Under the pieces are notes generated by a model. The model did not search any database, was not told the origin of the DNA, and was given only the letters and a program-made list of their open reading frames with translations. The translations under genes were made by a program, and so were the position numbers. From Chelativorans sp. (lineage in GTDB: Bacteria > Pseudomonadota > Alphaproteobacteria > Rhizobiales > Rhizobiaceae): a stretch of 64,000 nucleotides of DNA. The stretch spans positions 1 to 64,000 of the forward strand of contig NZ_JAPSLH010000023.1 of the NCBI RefSeq assembly GCF_031180965.1, written 5' to 3'. Positions 53,360 to 62,215 of the stretch are shown here, one piece after another. The first letter of the stretch is position 1; each line of letters begins with the position of its first letter.

Positions 53360-53791
53360 ATGCTGGCTGTTGCAAATGTCGCGGATGTGTTGGGCCTTCC
53401 GTCCAAGGAGGTGGCGGCCCGGTCGCCGTTCGGGCTCATCAACCGGATCGAGCACGGCCTGCCCATTGAGGCGCTCGATCGCATCGCGCAGCTCCTCGCG
53501 CCTGGTGATGCTCAGTTCAAGTATCGACTGGTCCCCAAGGCGACCTATGAGCGCCGGAAGTCCGCCCGCCGCCTCTCGTCGGAGGAGGGAACGCGGCTGG
53601 CGCGCGTGGCTCGGGTCTGGAGTCTTGCCCTCGACGTCTGGCGGAGCGAAGACGATGCGCGCGATTTCCTGTTTCGGCCGCATCCGATGATCGAGGACAG
53701 GCGGCCGGTCGACGTCGTGATTCAGAATGAATTCGGCGCGGAGCTGGTCATCGATATCCTGGGCAGCCTGAAATATGGCAGCGCCGCGTGA
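53360..53791 (+). CDS. MbcA/ParS/Xre-type antitoxin (DUF2384)
   Basis: 143-residue antitoxin of the RES/Xre-ParS toxin class. N-terminal Xre-like helical domain (FGLINRIEHGLPIEALDRIAQLL) and C-terminal DUF2384 region (LARVARVWSLALDVWRSEDDARDFL ... GAELVIDILGSLKYG). The ATG at 53360 has GGAGG 5 bases upstream; an ATG 12 bases earlier overlaps that site. The stop overlaps the toxin GTG start (GTGA). Confidence 0.92.
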   Translation: MLAVANVADVLGLPSKEVAARSPFGLINRIEHGLPIEALDRIAQLLAPGDAQFKYRLVPKATYERRKSARRLSSEEGTRLARVARVWSLALDVWRSEDDARDFLFRPHPMIEDRRPVDVVIQNEFGAELVIDILGSLKYGSAA

Positions 53792-54270
53792 CGGCGCAGA
53801 TTCTCGATCGCACGCTGTCGTGCTTTCGCATTGGTGACCCGGACGGAGCTTATCCCATTTTTGACGCGACCGGCTCCACCATCGCCCCAGGACGGTGGAA
53901 CACTTCCGGCAGCCCCGTCATCTATGCAAGCGAGCACTACTCGACCGCCCTGCTCGAGAAGCTCGTGCACGGTAGCGGTCGCTTGCCGCCCAATCAGCAC
54001 TATATCGAGATCACCATTCCGCGCGGGCTGACTTACGAGATCTTCTCGCCACCGGCCCTGCCGGGCTGGGACAGCATGCCCGCGACCGTCAGCAAGACCT
54101 TCGGCGAGGGCTGGTGCCTTGAGAAACGCAGCGCGGTTCTCATGGTGCCAAGCGTCGTTGCGCGACTTGATCGCAATGTGCTGATCAATCCAGCTCATCC
54201 GGAATTCCCTGCCATCGAGGCAAGCCTGCACGCGCCCGTCTTCTGGGATCGGCGCCTGTTCGGCATATAG
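53788..54270 (+). CDS. RES-domain toxin
   Basis: 160-residue RES-family toxin; characterised members degrade or ADP-ribosylate with NAD+ as substrate. The family signature residues are seen: Arg in CFRIGDPDG, GRWN, Glu in YSTALLEKLVH, and Ser in RSAVLMVPSVV followed by NVLINPAHPEF. Starts with GTG inside the antitoxin stop. Together with the antitoxin it probably stabilises the replicon. Confidence 0.92.
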   Translation: MTAQILDRTLSCFRIGDPDGAYPIFDATGSTIAPGRWNTSGSPVIYASEHYSTALLEKLVHGSGRLPPNQHYIEITIPRGLTYEIFSPPALPGWDSMPATVSKTFGEGWCLEKRSAVLMVPSVVARLDRNVLINPAHPEFPAIEASLHAPVFWDRRLFGI

Positions 54271-54299
54271 CGGCAGGGGAGGGGGCCTTTTGCCGCCCG

Positions 54300-55401
54300 T
54301 CAGAGGCCTGCGGCCTTGGTGAGATTGACACGGAAACGGTCGCGCCGGCGCTGGTATTTACGGGTCATCTCCGCGCTGGCATGGCCGAGCTGCCTTTGAA
54401 CATAACGCTCGTCAACCTCCGCCGAGGACGCAAGGCCGGCACGCAGGGAATGGCCGGAAAATCTTCCTGACCGCTCTCCTTCGGGAAGGTCGCCCCGTAC
54501 CCCGGCAGCCAATGCGGCACTTTTGACCAGGCGGGCGACCTGCTTGTCGGCCAGCCGGCGGGAACCGACACCCTTTCCTTCGCCGGTCACGCGGCGGAAC
54601 AGCGGCCCCATGCGCGATGCGAGCGAGTTTGAGCCAGGTCTCAAGCGTGACGACCGGGCAGGTGGCGTCGGACGAACCACGCCCGACCTCGACTTCGCGC
54701 CACCCGGTCTTGCCGCGCAATGTGATCAGTACCCCGTCCTTGAAGATCTCGGCCCAGCCGCACCCGTCCTCCGTCTGGTCCGGTCCGGCATCGAGGCCGA
54801 CGATCTCCGAACGCCGCAGCCCTCCTGCGAAGCCCAATAGCAGCATGGCTCGATCGCGCAGGCCGCGCAGCGTCCCGCGCTCGAGCGTCTCCAGCATCGC
54901 ACGGAGGTCCTCCGGGAGGATGGCCTCCTTTTGCCTAGGCGGCCGGGCATGAGAATTGCGGATGCCGGCAAGCACGGTGGCAATGTGGCGGTCCCTGCGG
55001 TCGAGGGGCTGGCCGCGCTGCGCATAGCTCCAGCTCAGCGCCGAAAGGCGCCGCTCGATGGTAGCGACCGAATTCGGCTTCCGGTTCGCTGTTGCGTCTC
55101 CCGAAGCGCAGGCAGTGATGTAGAGCCCGACCACCTGCGGATCTGGCGAGAGATGGGGGAGATTCTGCCGGCGGCACCAGCCCGTGAAGTGACGCCAGTC
55201 CGAACTATACGCGCGGCGTGTGTTGGCCGAGCTCGCCGCCTCTACATAATCGCGGGCACGATGGGCAAGCTTTTCCAGATGTGCCGGTAGGGGAGGGGAG
55301 GAGGGCGGAGGTGCGCGCCCCATTTCCGCGATAAGCTCGACGACGTCAGGCAGGTCATCCTGCGCGCTGACGATCGGTGACTTCGGCTCGCTCTGGCTCA
55401 T
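54300..55401 (-). pseudogene. tyrosine recombinase, frameshifted
   Basis: Plasmid-type tyrosine recombinase split by a frameshift. The first part (from ATG 55401) carries the N-terminal SAM-like domain (NTRRAYSSDWRHFTGWC) and catalytic Arg in FAGGLRRSEIVGL. At a CCCC run (54606-54609) the frame breaks after LKLARIAH. The rest, GPLFRRVTGEGKG to the stop, continues in another frame with His-x-x-Arg in GHSLRAG, the LGHAS box and the nucleophile Tyr in TRKYQRR. All catalytic residues exist across both frames, so the lesion is recent or a sequencing error. If intact it would encode about 366 residues. Confidence 0.85.
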
Positions 55402-55765
55402 CGGCGCGGCGTAAAGGTCGGCTCCGGCGAACTCTTCGCCTTTCCGCGGGAGCGACTCTGCGAACACTGGGGCAAAGCCACCACAAGTCGATCTTTGATG
55501 TCCAGCACCATTGCGGATATCGCCTCTCGAATCGGCATTCTACCTGTCGCCGTGCGCAACCAGAACTTCTGACAGCCCCTATCGAGAGCGCGCGCCGCTG
55601 AGCATCTGTTGCGCGGCTCCGCTGCACGAGAACGGCCGTTTCTTACATGAAGCACAGCGCGTCCGATAATAACAATCTTATCGGACATTCCTACACCACG
55701 ACGCCCGGTGCGGATTGCACCAGAGATCATGATGAAAAGCGCACAGGAAGTGTTAGGTTCGGAGC
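55402..55765. other. intergenic region between recombinase and DUF1403 gene
   Basis: 364 bp without a credible gene; the open frames seen are overlaps of the recombinase frame. It contains the dif-like dyad at 55661-55686, and the promoters of both divergent genes are expected here. Confidence 0.55.
55661..55686. other. dif-like recombination site candidate
   Basis: GTCCGATAA (55661-55669) and TTATCGGAC (55678-55686) are perfect 9-bp arms around the 8-bp spacer TAACAATC. The inner ATAA-N8-TTAT resembles the ATAA/TTAT borders of dif-type XerCD sites. It lies 260 bp upstream of the tyrosine recombinase start, where a multimer-resolution site would be expected. An operator for a neighbouring gene is the alternative. 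Confidence 0.5.
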
Positions 55766-56731
55766 ATGGACGCGATTCGGTTTCCTGCCCTCACCCCAGC
55801 CGCACTGCTGCCGTCCGTGCCTGCCTGGGCGGCGGGAACCGAAGCGGTGACCGACGAAGCGCAGGCGGCCTTCATTGCCGGCGCGGCCCTGACTTGCCTC
55901 GACTTGATCATCCGCAGCCAGCCGGCCTGGGCCGGTGCCTGGCGGCATCGGCTTGCCCTGAAATGCGCTGCCGCAGCGGCGCGTATCGCGGGGCGGAGGG
56001 AGGATGAAGCGGCGTTGCGCGATCTCTGGGCGCTGCGGAAGCCAAGTGGCGAGGTCTTTCAGCTTGGCCCCGGCGGCGGCTTTTTGCAGGCGTGGCGGCA
56101 CCTTGCGGCGACCCCACCGGAGATCGGTGCCGAACGCCTCCCGGACGTAGCAGAACTGCTGGGCATCCGGTGGGGTGCCGATCTAGCCGCCCTGACAGAC
56201 AGGATCGCGACGCTTGCCGCCGAGGAGAGGGGTGCTCCGTTCGCCGCCGCCGCCATCATGGCCGAGATACATGCGCTCCGCTCCGATGCCGGCCCACTCG
56301 GCTGGTGGCTTGCCGATCTTCTGGTCGCACGGTGCCTCGGCTGGCCGCGGGCGGTTCCGCTCCTTGCGGCGCAGATGCATTCTTCGGCATTCCGCGCCGG
56401 TGCGCCGCGGCGTCAGTGGATCCGGCCGGGAGCGGAGGGGTTCGCGAGGGCCGTCTGTCTCGGCCTGGCGCAGGGCGCGGCGGATGCGTGCCGGCTCGGC
56501 GCTGAGATGGCACGCCGTGCCGAGCGGCTGGCCGCCGTCGCGCCGAAGCTGCGTGCCAGAGGCGCGGGGGACGCCGTCCGCATGCTGCTCGAGGACGATT
56601 CCGTCTCCGGCTCACTCAAGACCGCGAAACTGTCGCGCTTTGCCGCGCGCCGCCTGTTCGAGCGGCTGAGCGCATTCGGTGCCGTGCGCGAACTCTCCGG
56701 CCGCCCCACCTTCCGCATCTACGGGCTGTGA
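55766..56731 (+). CDS. DUF1403 family protein
   Basis: 321-residue alanine-rich helical protein of the DUF1403 family, known mainly from rhizobial repABC plasmids. Characteristic parts are AGAALTCLDLIIRSQPAWAGAWRHRLALKCAAAAARIAGRREDEAALRDLW and the C-terminal RRLFERLSAFGAVRELSGRPTFRIYGL. Function unknown. ATG 55766. The next gene (ScpB-like) begins at its stop codon, and the pair sits beside a recombinase and repABC, which suggests a role in replicon segregation. Confidence 0.85.
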   Translation: MDAIRFPALTPAALLPSVPAWAAGTEAVTDEAQAAFIAGAALTCLDLIIRSQPAWAGAWRHRLALKCAAAAARIAGRREDEAALRDLWALRKPSGEVFQLGPGGGFLQAWRHLAATPPEIGAERLPDVAELLGIRWGADLAALTDRIATLAAEERGAPFAAAAIMAEIHALRSDAGPLGWWLADLLVARCLGWPRAVPLLAAQMHSSAFRAGAPRRQWIRPGAEGFARAVCLGLAQGAADACRLGAEMARRAERLAAVAPKLRARGAGDAVRMLLEDDSVSGSLKTAKLSRFAARRLFERLSAFGAVRELSGRPTFRIYGL

Positions 56732-56733
56732 CG

Positions 56734-57474
56734 ATGGCGCGCGAAGCTGAGTCGGGGCTGGTCGACAGGGAACTCGAGCAGCTGCCGCCAGACCTGCGCT
56801 GGCGCGAATGGATGGCGCGGGTGGAGGCCGTGATCTTTGCCTCGCCGGAGCCGGTCCAGCGCGAGGCGCTGGCGCGGGTGGTGGGCAGGAACTGCAGCAT
56901 AGACCTGCTCATCGAGGATATCCGCGGCGAACTGCGCGACCGCCCCTACGAGCTGGTAGCGGTTGCCGGCGGCTGGCAGCATCGCACCAAGAAGGCCTAT
57001 CGCGATGTCATCCGCGCCGCGACGGGAAACGGCGGCGACGCGCAGCCGCTTTCACCCTCCGAAGCGCTCGTCCTGATGTGTATCGCCTACTACCAGCCGA
57101 TAACCCGAGCTGAGCTCGGCCAGTTTTTCGGCCGGGAGGTGAGCCGCGACCTGATCGGCTCGCTGCGTGCGCTCGGCTTTATCGCTGCCGGTCCGCGCAG
57201 CCCCCAACCCGGTGCGCCCTACACCTATGTGACGACCAAGGCATTCCTATCCGAGTTCGGGTTCGATTCGCTGCGCGACCTGCCCAATATTGAGGCGTTG
57301 GAGGATGCCGGCCTGCTTGGTAAGGAAAGCCTGCTGGAAGGAAACATGGCCCCGGTCTTCGATGGTGCAGACGACGGCTCGGGGGATGAGAGGAGCGACT
57401 GGGTCAAAGCAGGCGGCGCAAACCTCCTTGACGCGGAGGAGTTCAGCCTTCGCCGGGATGGCTCAAGGGCGTGA
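56734..57474 (+). CDS. plasmid-borne ScpB-like segregation/condensation protein
   Basis: 246 residues with two winged-helix domains as in ScpB, the kleisin-binding subunit of SMC condensin. Visible are VEAVIFASPEPVQREALARVV, LVAVAGGWQHRTKKAY, LSPSEALVLMCIAYYQPITRAEL and ALGFIAAGPRSPQPGAPYTYVTTKAFLSEFGFDSLRDLP. A GTG at 56728 overlapping the DUF1403 stop is an alternative start. No SMC or ScpA gene is nearby, so it may recruit chromosomal condensin to the plasmid. Confidence 0.85.
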   Translation: MAREAESGLVDRELEQLPPDLRWREWMARVEAVIFASPEPVQREALARVVGRNCSIDLLIEDIRGELRDRPYELVAVAGGWQHRTKKAYRDVIRAATGNGGDAQPLSPSEALVLMCIAYYQPITRAELGQFFGREVSRDLIGSLRALGFIAAGPRSPQPGAPYTYVTTKAFLSEFGFDSLRDLPNIEALEDAGLLGKESLLEGNMAPVFDGADDGSGDERSDWVKAGGANLLDAEEFSLRRDGSRA

Positions 57475-57582
57475 GAACAAGCGTCAGGAGAATGGACATA
57501 TGCGTTGGTTGTGGCTTGCCCATCGCCGTTTTGTGAAGCAAACACCAGATCATCCACAAGTGCCATGCGCGAGTTCGAACTC

Positions 57583-58839
57583 ATGACGATCCATCCGCAG
57601 AACAGCATCACAAGCGTCGACCCGGTGAAGCTCGACAGGCTGGCCGAGGTGGCCATTAAAGTCGGGCTGAGATTGCAGCCGGGGCAGGACCTTCTCCTCA
57701 CGGCGCCCGTCGCCGCACTGCCGCTGGTGCGCCGTATCGCCGAGCACGCCTACAAAGCTGGCGCGGGCCTCGTCACGCCCCTCCTCGCGGATGAGGAGAT
57801 CACGCTGACCCGCTTCCGGTCCGGCCCGGATCTGAGCTTCGACCGTGCGCCGGTCTGGCTCTACGAGGGGATGGGGAAGGCCTTTTCGGCCAACACGGCT
57901 CGCCTCGCCGTTGTGGGCGACAATCCGATGCTTCTTTCCGGCGAAGATCCGGACAAGGTCGCGCGCGCCAATAAAGCCAAGTCGATCGCCTATCAACCCG
58001 CGCTCGAGAAGATCGCCGGCTTCGACATCAATTGGAACATCATCGCCTATCCAGGCGCCTCATGGGCAAGGCAGGTCTTTCCTGACGATGAGGAGAGCGT
58101 CGCCATAGCCAAGCTGGCCGAGGCGATTTTCGCGGCCTCGCGGGTGGACGGCGATGATCCGATCTCCGCATGGGCGGCGCACAACGAGGCGCTGCACAGA
58201 AGGACGGAGTGGCTCAATGGCGAGCGATTCCAGGCGCTGCACTTCTCCGGCCCGGGGACGGATCTGACAATTGGCCTTGCGGACGGCCATCAGTGGCAGG
58301 GCGGTGCCTCGACGGCCAAGAATGGTATTCTCTGCAACCCCAATATTCCGACCGAGGAGGTTTTCACGACGCCACACGCGCTGCGGGTCGAAGGGCATGT
58401 GGTGAGCACCAAGCCGCTCTCCTACCAGGGCACTCTCATTGACGGGATTGCGGTGCGCTTTGAGGCGGGCCGGATCGTCGAGGCCAAAGCGGCGCGCGGC
58501 GAGGAAGTTCTGAACAAGGTGCTGGATACGGATGAGGGCGCGCGCCGTCTCGGTGAAGTTGCCCTGGTGCCGCATTCCTCGCCAATCTCGAAGAGCGGCA
58601 TTCTTTATTTCAACACGCTCTTCGACGAGAACGCGTCCTGCCATATCGCGCTCGGTCAGTGCTATTCGAAATGCCTCGTCGACGGCGACAAGCTCACGCC
58701 CGAGCAAATCGCCGCGCAAGGCGGCAACAAGAGCCTCATCCATATCGACTGGATGATCGGCTCGAACACTATCGATATCGACGGCGTTCGTGTGGACGGA
58801 AGCCGCGTGCCCGTGTTCCGCCAAGGCGAGTGGGTCTGA
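57583..58839 (+). CDS. M29 family aminopeptidase (thermophilic aminopeptidase T type)
   Basis: 418-residue metallo-aminopeptidase of family M29, cytoplasmic. Expected metal and catalytic residues are visible: Glu in TEEVFTTPH, Glu in GEVALVPHS, His in ASCHIALGQCY, and His-x-Asp in LIHIDWMIGS. I choose ATG 57583 (MTIHPQ), where family homology starts; ATG 57565 is possible. It precedes a peptide-type ABC importer and may cleave the imported peptides. Confidence 0.92.
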   Translation: MTIHPQNSITSVDPVKLDRLAEVAIKVGLRLQPGQDLLLTAPVAALPLVRRIAEHAYKAGAGLVTPLLADEEITLTRFRSGPDLSFDRAPVWLYEGMGKAFSANTARLAVVGDNPMLLSGEDPDKVARANKAKSIAYQPALEKIAGFDINWNIIAYPGASWARQVFPDDEESVAIAKLAEAIFAASRVDGDDPISAWAAHNEALHRRTEWLNGERFQALHFSGPGTDLTIGLADGHQWQGGASTAKNGILCNPNIPTEEVFTTPHALRVEGHVVSTKPLSYQGTLIDGIAVRFEAGRIVEAKAARGEEVLNKVLDTDEGARRLGEVALVPHSSPISKSGILYFNTLFDENASCHIALGQCYSKCLVDGDKLTPEQIAAQGGNKSLIHIDWMIGSNTIDIDGVRVDGSRVPVFRQGEWV

Positions 58840-58966
58840 GGTTGTGGGCAGTCGGCCGGCGGACCGTCGCGCCGGCGCCGCAGCTTTTGGCGGGGTGTCG
58901 ACTCGTTTTTTGTTTCAGCTGCCGGCCTTGAGCCGGCGGACGCCTTCCTAAGACAGTGGGTTGAGC

Positions 58967-59935
58967 TCATTCTTCTCCCGTCCTTCCAGCATCCTTGCTG
59001 CTGGCCAGCAGGTTCTGCCGCATCTCAAGCGGTGTTATGCCGTAAGCCGCGCGGAAATGCGCATAGAACTGGCTGAGCGAGGCAAAGCCTGACTGAAACG
59101 CCGCGTTGGCTATGGATACATTGCCCTCGAAGAGCAGAGCACGCGCCCGGATCAGCCGCATGCGGATGATGAAGCGGCGGATGGGAATGCGCATGACCCG
59201 GGTGAACAGGTTTAGGGCGTAGTTCGGGTGGAGCCCCACCACGCGAGCCAAGTCGCGCGCGCTGAGCGGCTCCGAGAGATTTTCCAGGATGTGACGCACC
59301 ATGGCCACCACATAGCGCAGTGGTGAGGCTCCGCGCATCGAGGGGCTCACCGTCTCGATCCAGGGCGGCAGGAGTTCCTCCCAGCCCACAAGCGCGGTGC
59401 GGCGCAGCATGTTTGCGATCTCGGATTTCAGGATGTCGGCGCGTTCGGCATTGCCGCTGCGATAGTCCTGGTACCAGCGTTCCAGGATCGCATCGTCCAC
59501 TGCATCTTCTGGCAGCATCACGATCCCGCCGCCGATCATTGCTTCCGTCAGTTCTCCCAGATGCGGCATATGCAGGAACGTGTCGAGCGGGAGATACACG
59601 TTGCACTGGCGCGCATTGCCGCTGGGGCCGTGATCGATATGAACCGTCTGATGGGGGATGCCCGCCCAGAACATCACCAGGCGCTGTGCGGGAATTTCCA
59701 CCAGCCGGCCGTCGAAGCGGTAGGTCATGCCCCCCTCGGTGAACCAGTTGAACTCGACGTGCCCGTGCCAGTGCTGCTCGGGCATGAGCTTCGGGTCGAA
59801 CCAGCGGATTCCGAACCTGCCAAAGGCCTTGGTCTTGGCGTAAAAGGTCCGGTCGGGACGCGGCACCGGTCGCGGCGCGCCCGGCTTTCGCACCGTCTTC
59901 CCCTTCTCCGGCCCGCTCTCAGCAATCACCGCCAT
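58967..59935 (-). CDS. AraC family regulator with cupin sensor domain
   Basis: 322 residues. N-terminal cupin-type ligand domain (about 40-130) with EQHWHGHVEFNWFTEGG and IPAQRLVMFWAGIPHQ. C-terminal AraC double helix-turn-helix (about 215-310) with LARVVGLHPNYALNLFTRVM and IANAAFQSGFASLSQFYAHFRAAYG. Divergent from the family-5 ABC importer and its likely activator; the M29 peptidase converges from the other side. Confidence 0.92.
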   Translation of the reverse strand: MAVIAESGPEKGKTVRKPGAPRPVPRPDRTFYAKTKAFGRFGIRWFDPKLMPEQHWHGHVEFNWFTEGGMTYRFDGRLVEIPAQRLVMFWAGIPHQTVHIDHGPSGNARQCNVYLPLDTFLHMPHLGELTEAMIGGGIVMLPEDAVDDAILERWYQDYRSGNAERADILKSEIANMLRRTALVGWEELLPPWIETVSPSMRGASPLRYVVAMVRHILENLSEPLSARDLARVVGLHPNYALNLFTRVMRIPIRRFIIRMRLIRARALLFEGNVSIANAAFQSGFASLSQFYAHFRAAYGITPLEMRQNLLASSKDAGRTGEE

Positions 59936-60077
59936 CTCGCAACTCGATCTTTAAATCCCGGAACGGGTGCTTAGAAAACCGGATTGCGTGTGGAAGCGCA
60001 AGGGATACCGTCAAGGTGCACGCGGTTGTGCCTGGACGAAAGTTCCGGGAGACCGGTTTGAGCGAAAGGGAGGATAC
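59936..60077. promoter_or_regulatory. divergent promoter region, AraC regulator / family-5 importer
   Basis: 142-bp gap. CCCGGAAC (59957-59964) is mirrored by GTTCCGGG (60042-60049), 77 bp apart, suggesting two AraC half-sites that could loop. The SD AAAGGGAGG lies at 60065-60073. Confidence 0.35.
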
Positions 60078-62165
60078 ATGAACAGCAAGCTGATTGCTCT
60101 CAGCGGGGCAGGTCTTCTGTTGGGCGTTTCCGCATATTCGGTGCTGGCACAAACGGTGGCGCCGACGACGCCGCCCGATCCGCCGGAGTTTCCGGCGCAG
60201 AGCGAGCCGGTCTTCGTCGGCATCTCCGATATCCTCGAATTCAAGGCGCTGCCCGAGTATCGCGAACCCGAATGGGTGACGAAGAAGTTTGTCGAGACGG
60301 GCAAGCTCCCGCCGGTCAAGGACCGGCTGCCCAAGGAGCCGCTGGTATACAAGATCGCCAACATGCCCGATGGCGTTGGTGTCTATGGCGATGTCATGCG
60401 GCACGTGATCGGCGGCCGGCCCGAGGGCTGGAACTATCTTGCCGGCCAGACGCAGGGCTGGGGCGGCATCGACATCGGCATGATGGAATGCCTTACGCGC
60501 ACCGGGCCGCTCTTCCAGGTGAAGGCGGAAGAGTTGCAGCCAATGCCAAACCTCGCCAAGAGCTGGGAATGGTCCGACGACGGGCTGCAACTCACCATGC
60601 ACCTGATCGAAGGGGCGAAATGGTCGGACGGCGACCCGTTCGACGCCGAAGATGTGATGTTCTACTGGGAAGACAATGTCGTCGATCCCAATGTTACGCC
60701 GCTGAATGGCGCATCACCCGCCACATTCGGCGAGGGAACGACGCTCGAAAAGGTGGACGATTACACGATCCGGTGGACATTCACCAAGCCGAAGCCCACC
60801 GAATATCTCTACTCAATGGCATACGGCACCTTCTGTCCGGGTCCTTCACACCTCCTGAAGCCGAAGCATCCCAAATACAATCCGGACATGACCTATGACG
60901 AATACAAGAACGCCTTCCCGCCGGATTTCATGAACTGGCCGGTCATGGGCGCGTGGGTGCCGGTGGAATACCGGCCGGACGACATCATTGTGCTGCGCCG
61001 CAACCCCTACTACTGGAAGGTCGACGAGCAGGGGAACCAGCTTCCCTACCTCAACGAGGTGCACTACCGGCTGTCCACTTGGGCCGACCGCGACGTCCAA
61101 GCGGTGGCCGGTTCCGGTGATTTCTCCAACCTGGAGCAGCCGGAGAGCTTCGTCGAGGCGCTGCGCCGCGGCGCCGAAGAGTCCGCCCCTGCACGGCTGC
61201 AGTTCGGGCCGCGCACCATCGGCTATGCGCTGCAGATGAACATGTCGGCCAATGGCTGGGGTGAGCCGGATGAGCGCGGCCAGGCCGTGCGCGAACTCAA
61301 CCGCCAGCTCGATTTCCGCAAGGCGGTCACCATGGCGATCGACCGGCAGCGGCTGGGCGAATCGCTGGTGCGCGGACCCTTCACGGCCATCTATCCGGGC
61401 GGGCTCTATGCCGGCACGACCTATTACGACAAAGCGTCCACCGCCTACTACCCGTACAATCTCGATGCGGCCAACGCGCTGCTTGACGGGCTTGGCCTCA
61501 AGGACATCGACGGCAACGGCATCCGCAACTTCCCCGAAGGCACGGCCGGCGGAGGCGATATCGAGATTACGCTCCTCGCCAACACGGACTACAACACCGA
61601 CCGCAACCTGGCGGAAGGCGTGGTGAACATGATGCAGCCTCTCGGACTGCGCATCATCGTCAACCTGCAGCAGGGCCCGTCCCGCGACGCGCTCTACCAG
61701 TCCGGCCGCTTCGACTGGCAGGTTCTGCGCCAGACGGAGGAGATCGCCACCGTTGTGCAAAGGACGGCGCAGCTCGCGCCCACGGGTCCGCAGGTGCACC
61801 AGTTCCACCGCGCCGGCAAGGACGGCACGCTCGACCTGCTTCCCTTCGAGCAGGAGCTTGTCGACCTCGTTAACAAGTTCGTCGGCACTCCGGACCTGAA
61901 CGAACGCGCCGAGATCATGAAGCAGTTCCAGAAAGTCTACACCGAGAATGTTTATGCCGTTGGCCTAACCCAGTATCCGGGCGCGCTCATCATCAACAAG
62001 CGCTTCGCCAACATCCCGGCGGGAACGCCGATCTCCATGTACAACTGGGCCGAGGACTCGATCATCCGCGAGCGCGTCTTCGTGCCTCAGGATCGGCAGC
62101 AGGACTACGAGCTTCATCCCGAATCCCTGCCGGGTGAGCCCGGAGGGGAAGGGCCCGTCACCTGA
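60078..62165 (+). CDS. family-5 ABC substrate-binding protein (peptide/oligosaccharide type)
   Basis: 695-residue large periplasmic binding protein of family 5 (DppA/OppA relatives). Signal peptide at 1-25 (ends VLAQ). The core motif around LTMHLIEGAKWSDGDPFDAEDVMFYWED is diagnostic. It is longer than DppA, and the N-terminal region LPPVKDRLPKEPLVY resembles rhizobial members proposed for alpha-galactosides or opines (AgpA-like), so a sugar ligand is possible. ATG 60078 after AAAGGGAGG. First gene of the importer. Confidence 0.92.
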   Translation: MNSKLIALSGAGLLLGVSAYSVLAQTVAPTTPPDPPEFPAQSEPVFVGISDILEFKALPEYREPEWVTKKFVETGKLPPVKDRLPKEPLVYKIANMPDGVGVYGDVMRHVIGGRPEGWNYLAGQTQGWGGIDIGMMECLTRTGPLFQVKAEELQPMPNLAKSWEWSDDGLQLTMHLIEGAKWSDGDPFDAEDVMFYWEDNVVDPNVTPLNGASPATFGEGTTLEKVDDYTIRWTFTKPKPTEYLYSMAYGTFCPGPSHLLKPKHPKYNPDMTYDEYKNAFPPDFMNWPVMGAWVPVEYRPDDIIVLRRNPYYWKVDEQGNQLPYLNEVHYRLSTWADRDVQAVAGSGDFSNLEQPESFVEALRRGAEESAPARLQFGPRTIGYALQMNMSANGWGEPDERGQAVRELNRQLDFRKAVTMAIDRQRLGESLVRGPFTAIYPGGLYAGTTYYDKASTAYYPYNLDAANALLDGLGLKDIDGNGIRNFPEGTAGGGDIEITLLANTDYNTDRNLAEGVVNMMQPLGLRIIVNLQQGPSRDALYQSGRFDWQVLRQTEEIATVVQRTAQLAPTGPQVHQFHRAGKDGTLDLLPFEQELVDLVNKFVGTPDLNERAEIMKQFQKVYTENVYAVGLTQYPGALIINKRFANIPAGTPISMYNWAEDSIIRERVFVPQDRQQDYELHPESLPGEPGGEGPVT

Positions 62166-62215
62166 GCCGATATGCCAGCCGGGTCAGGGGATTCCCCTGA
62201 CCCCCTTTGGAGCGG

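Noticed and set aside
58870-58935. GC hairpins and a TTTTTT run between the convergent M29 and AraC genes
   Set aside because: The T-run is separated from the nearest short stem by 12 bases, so a terminator could not be defined with confidence.
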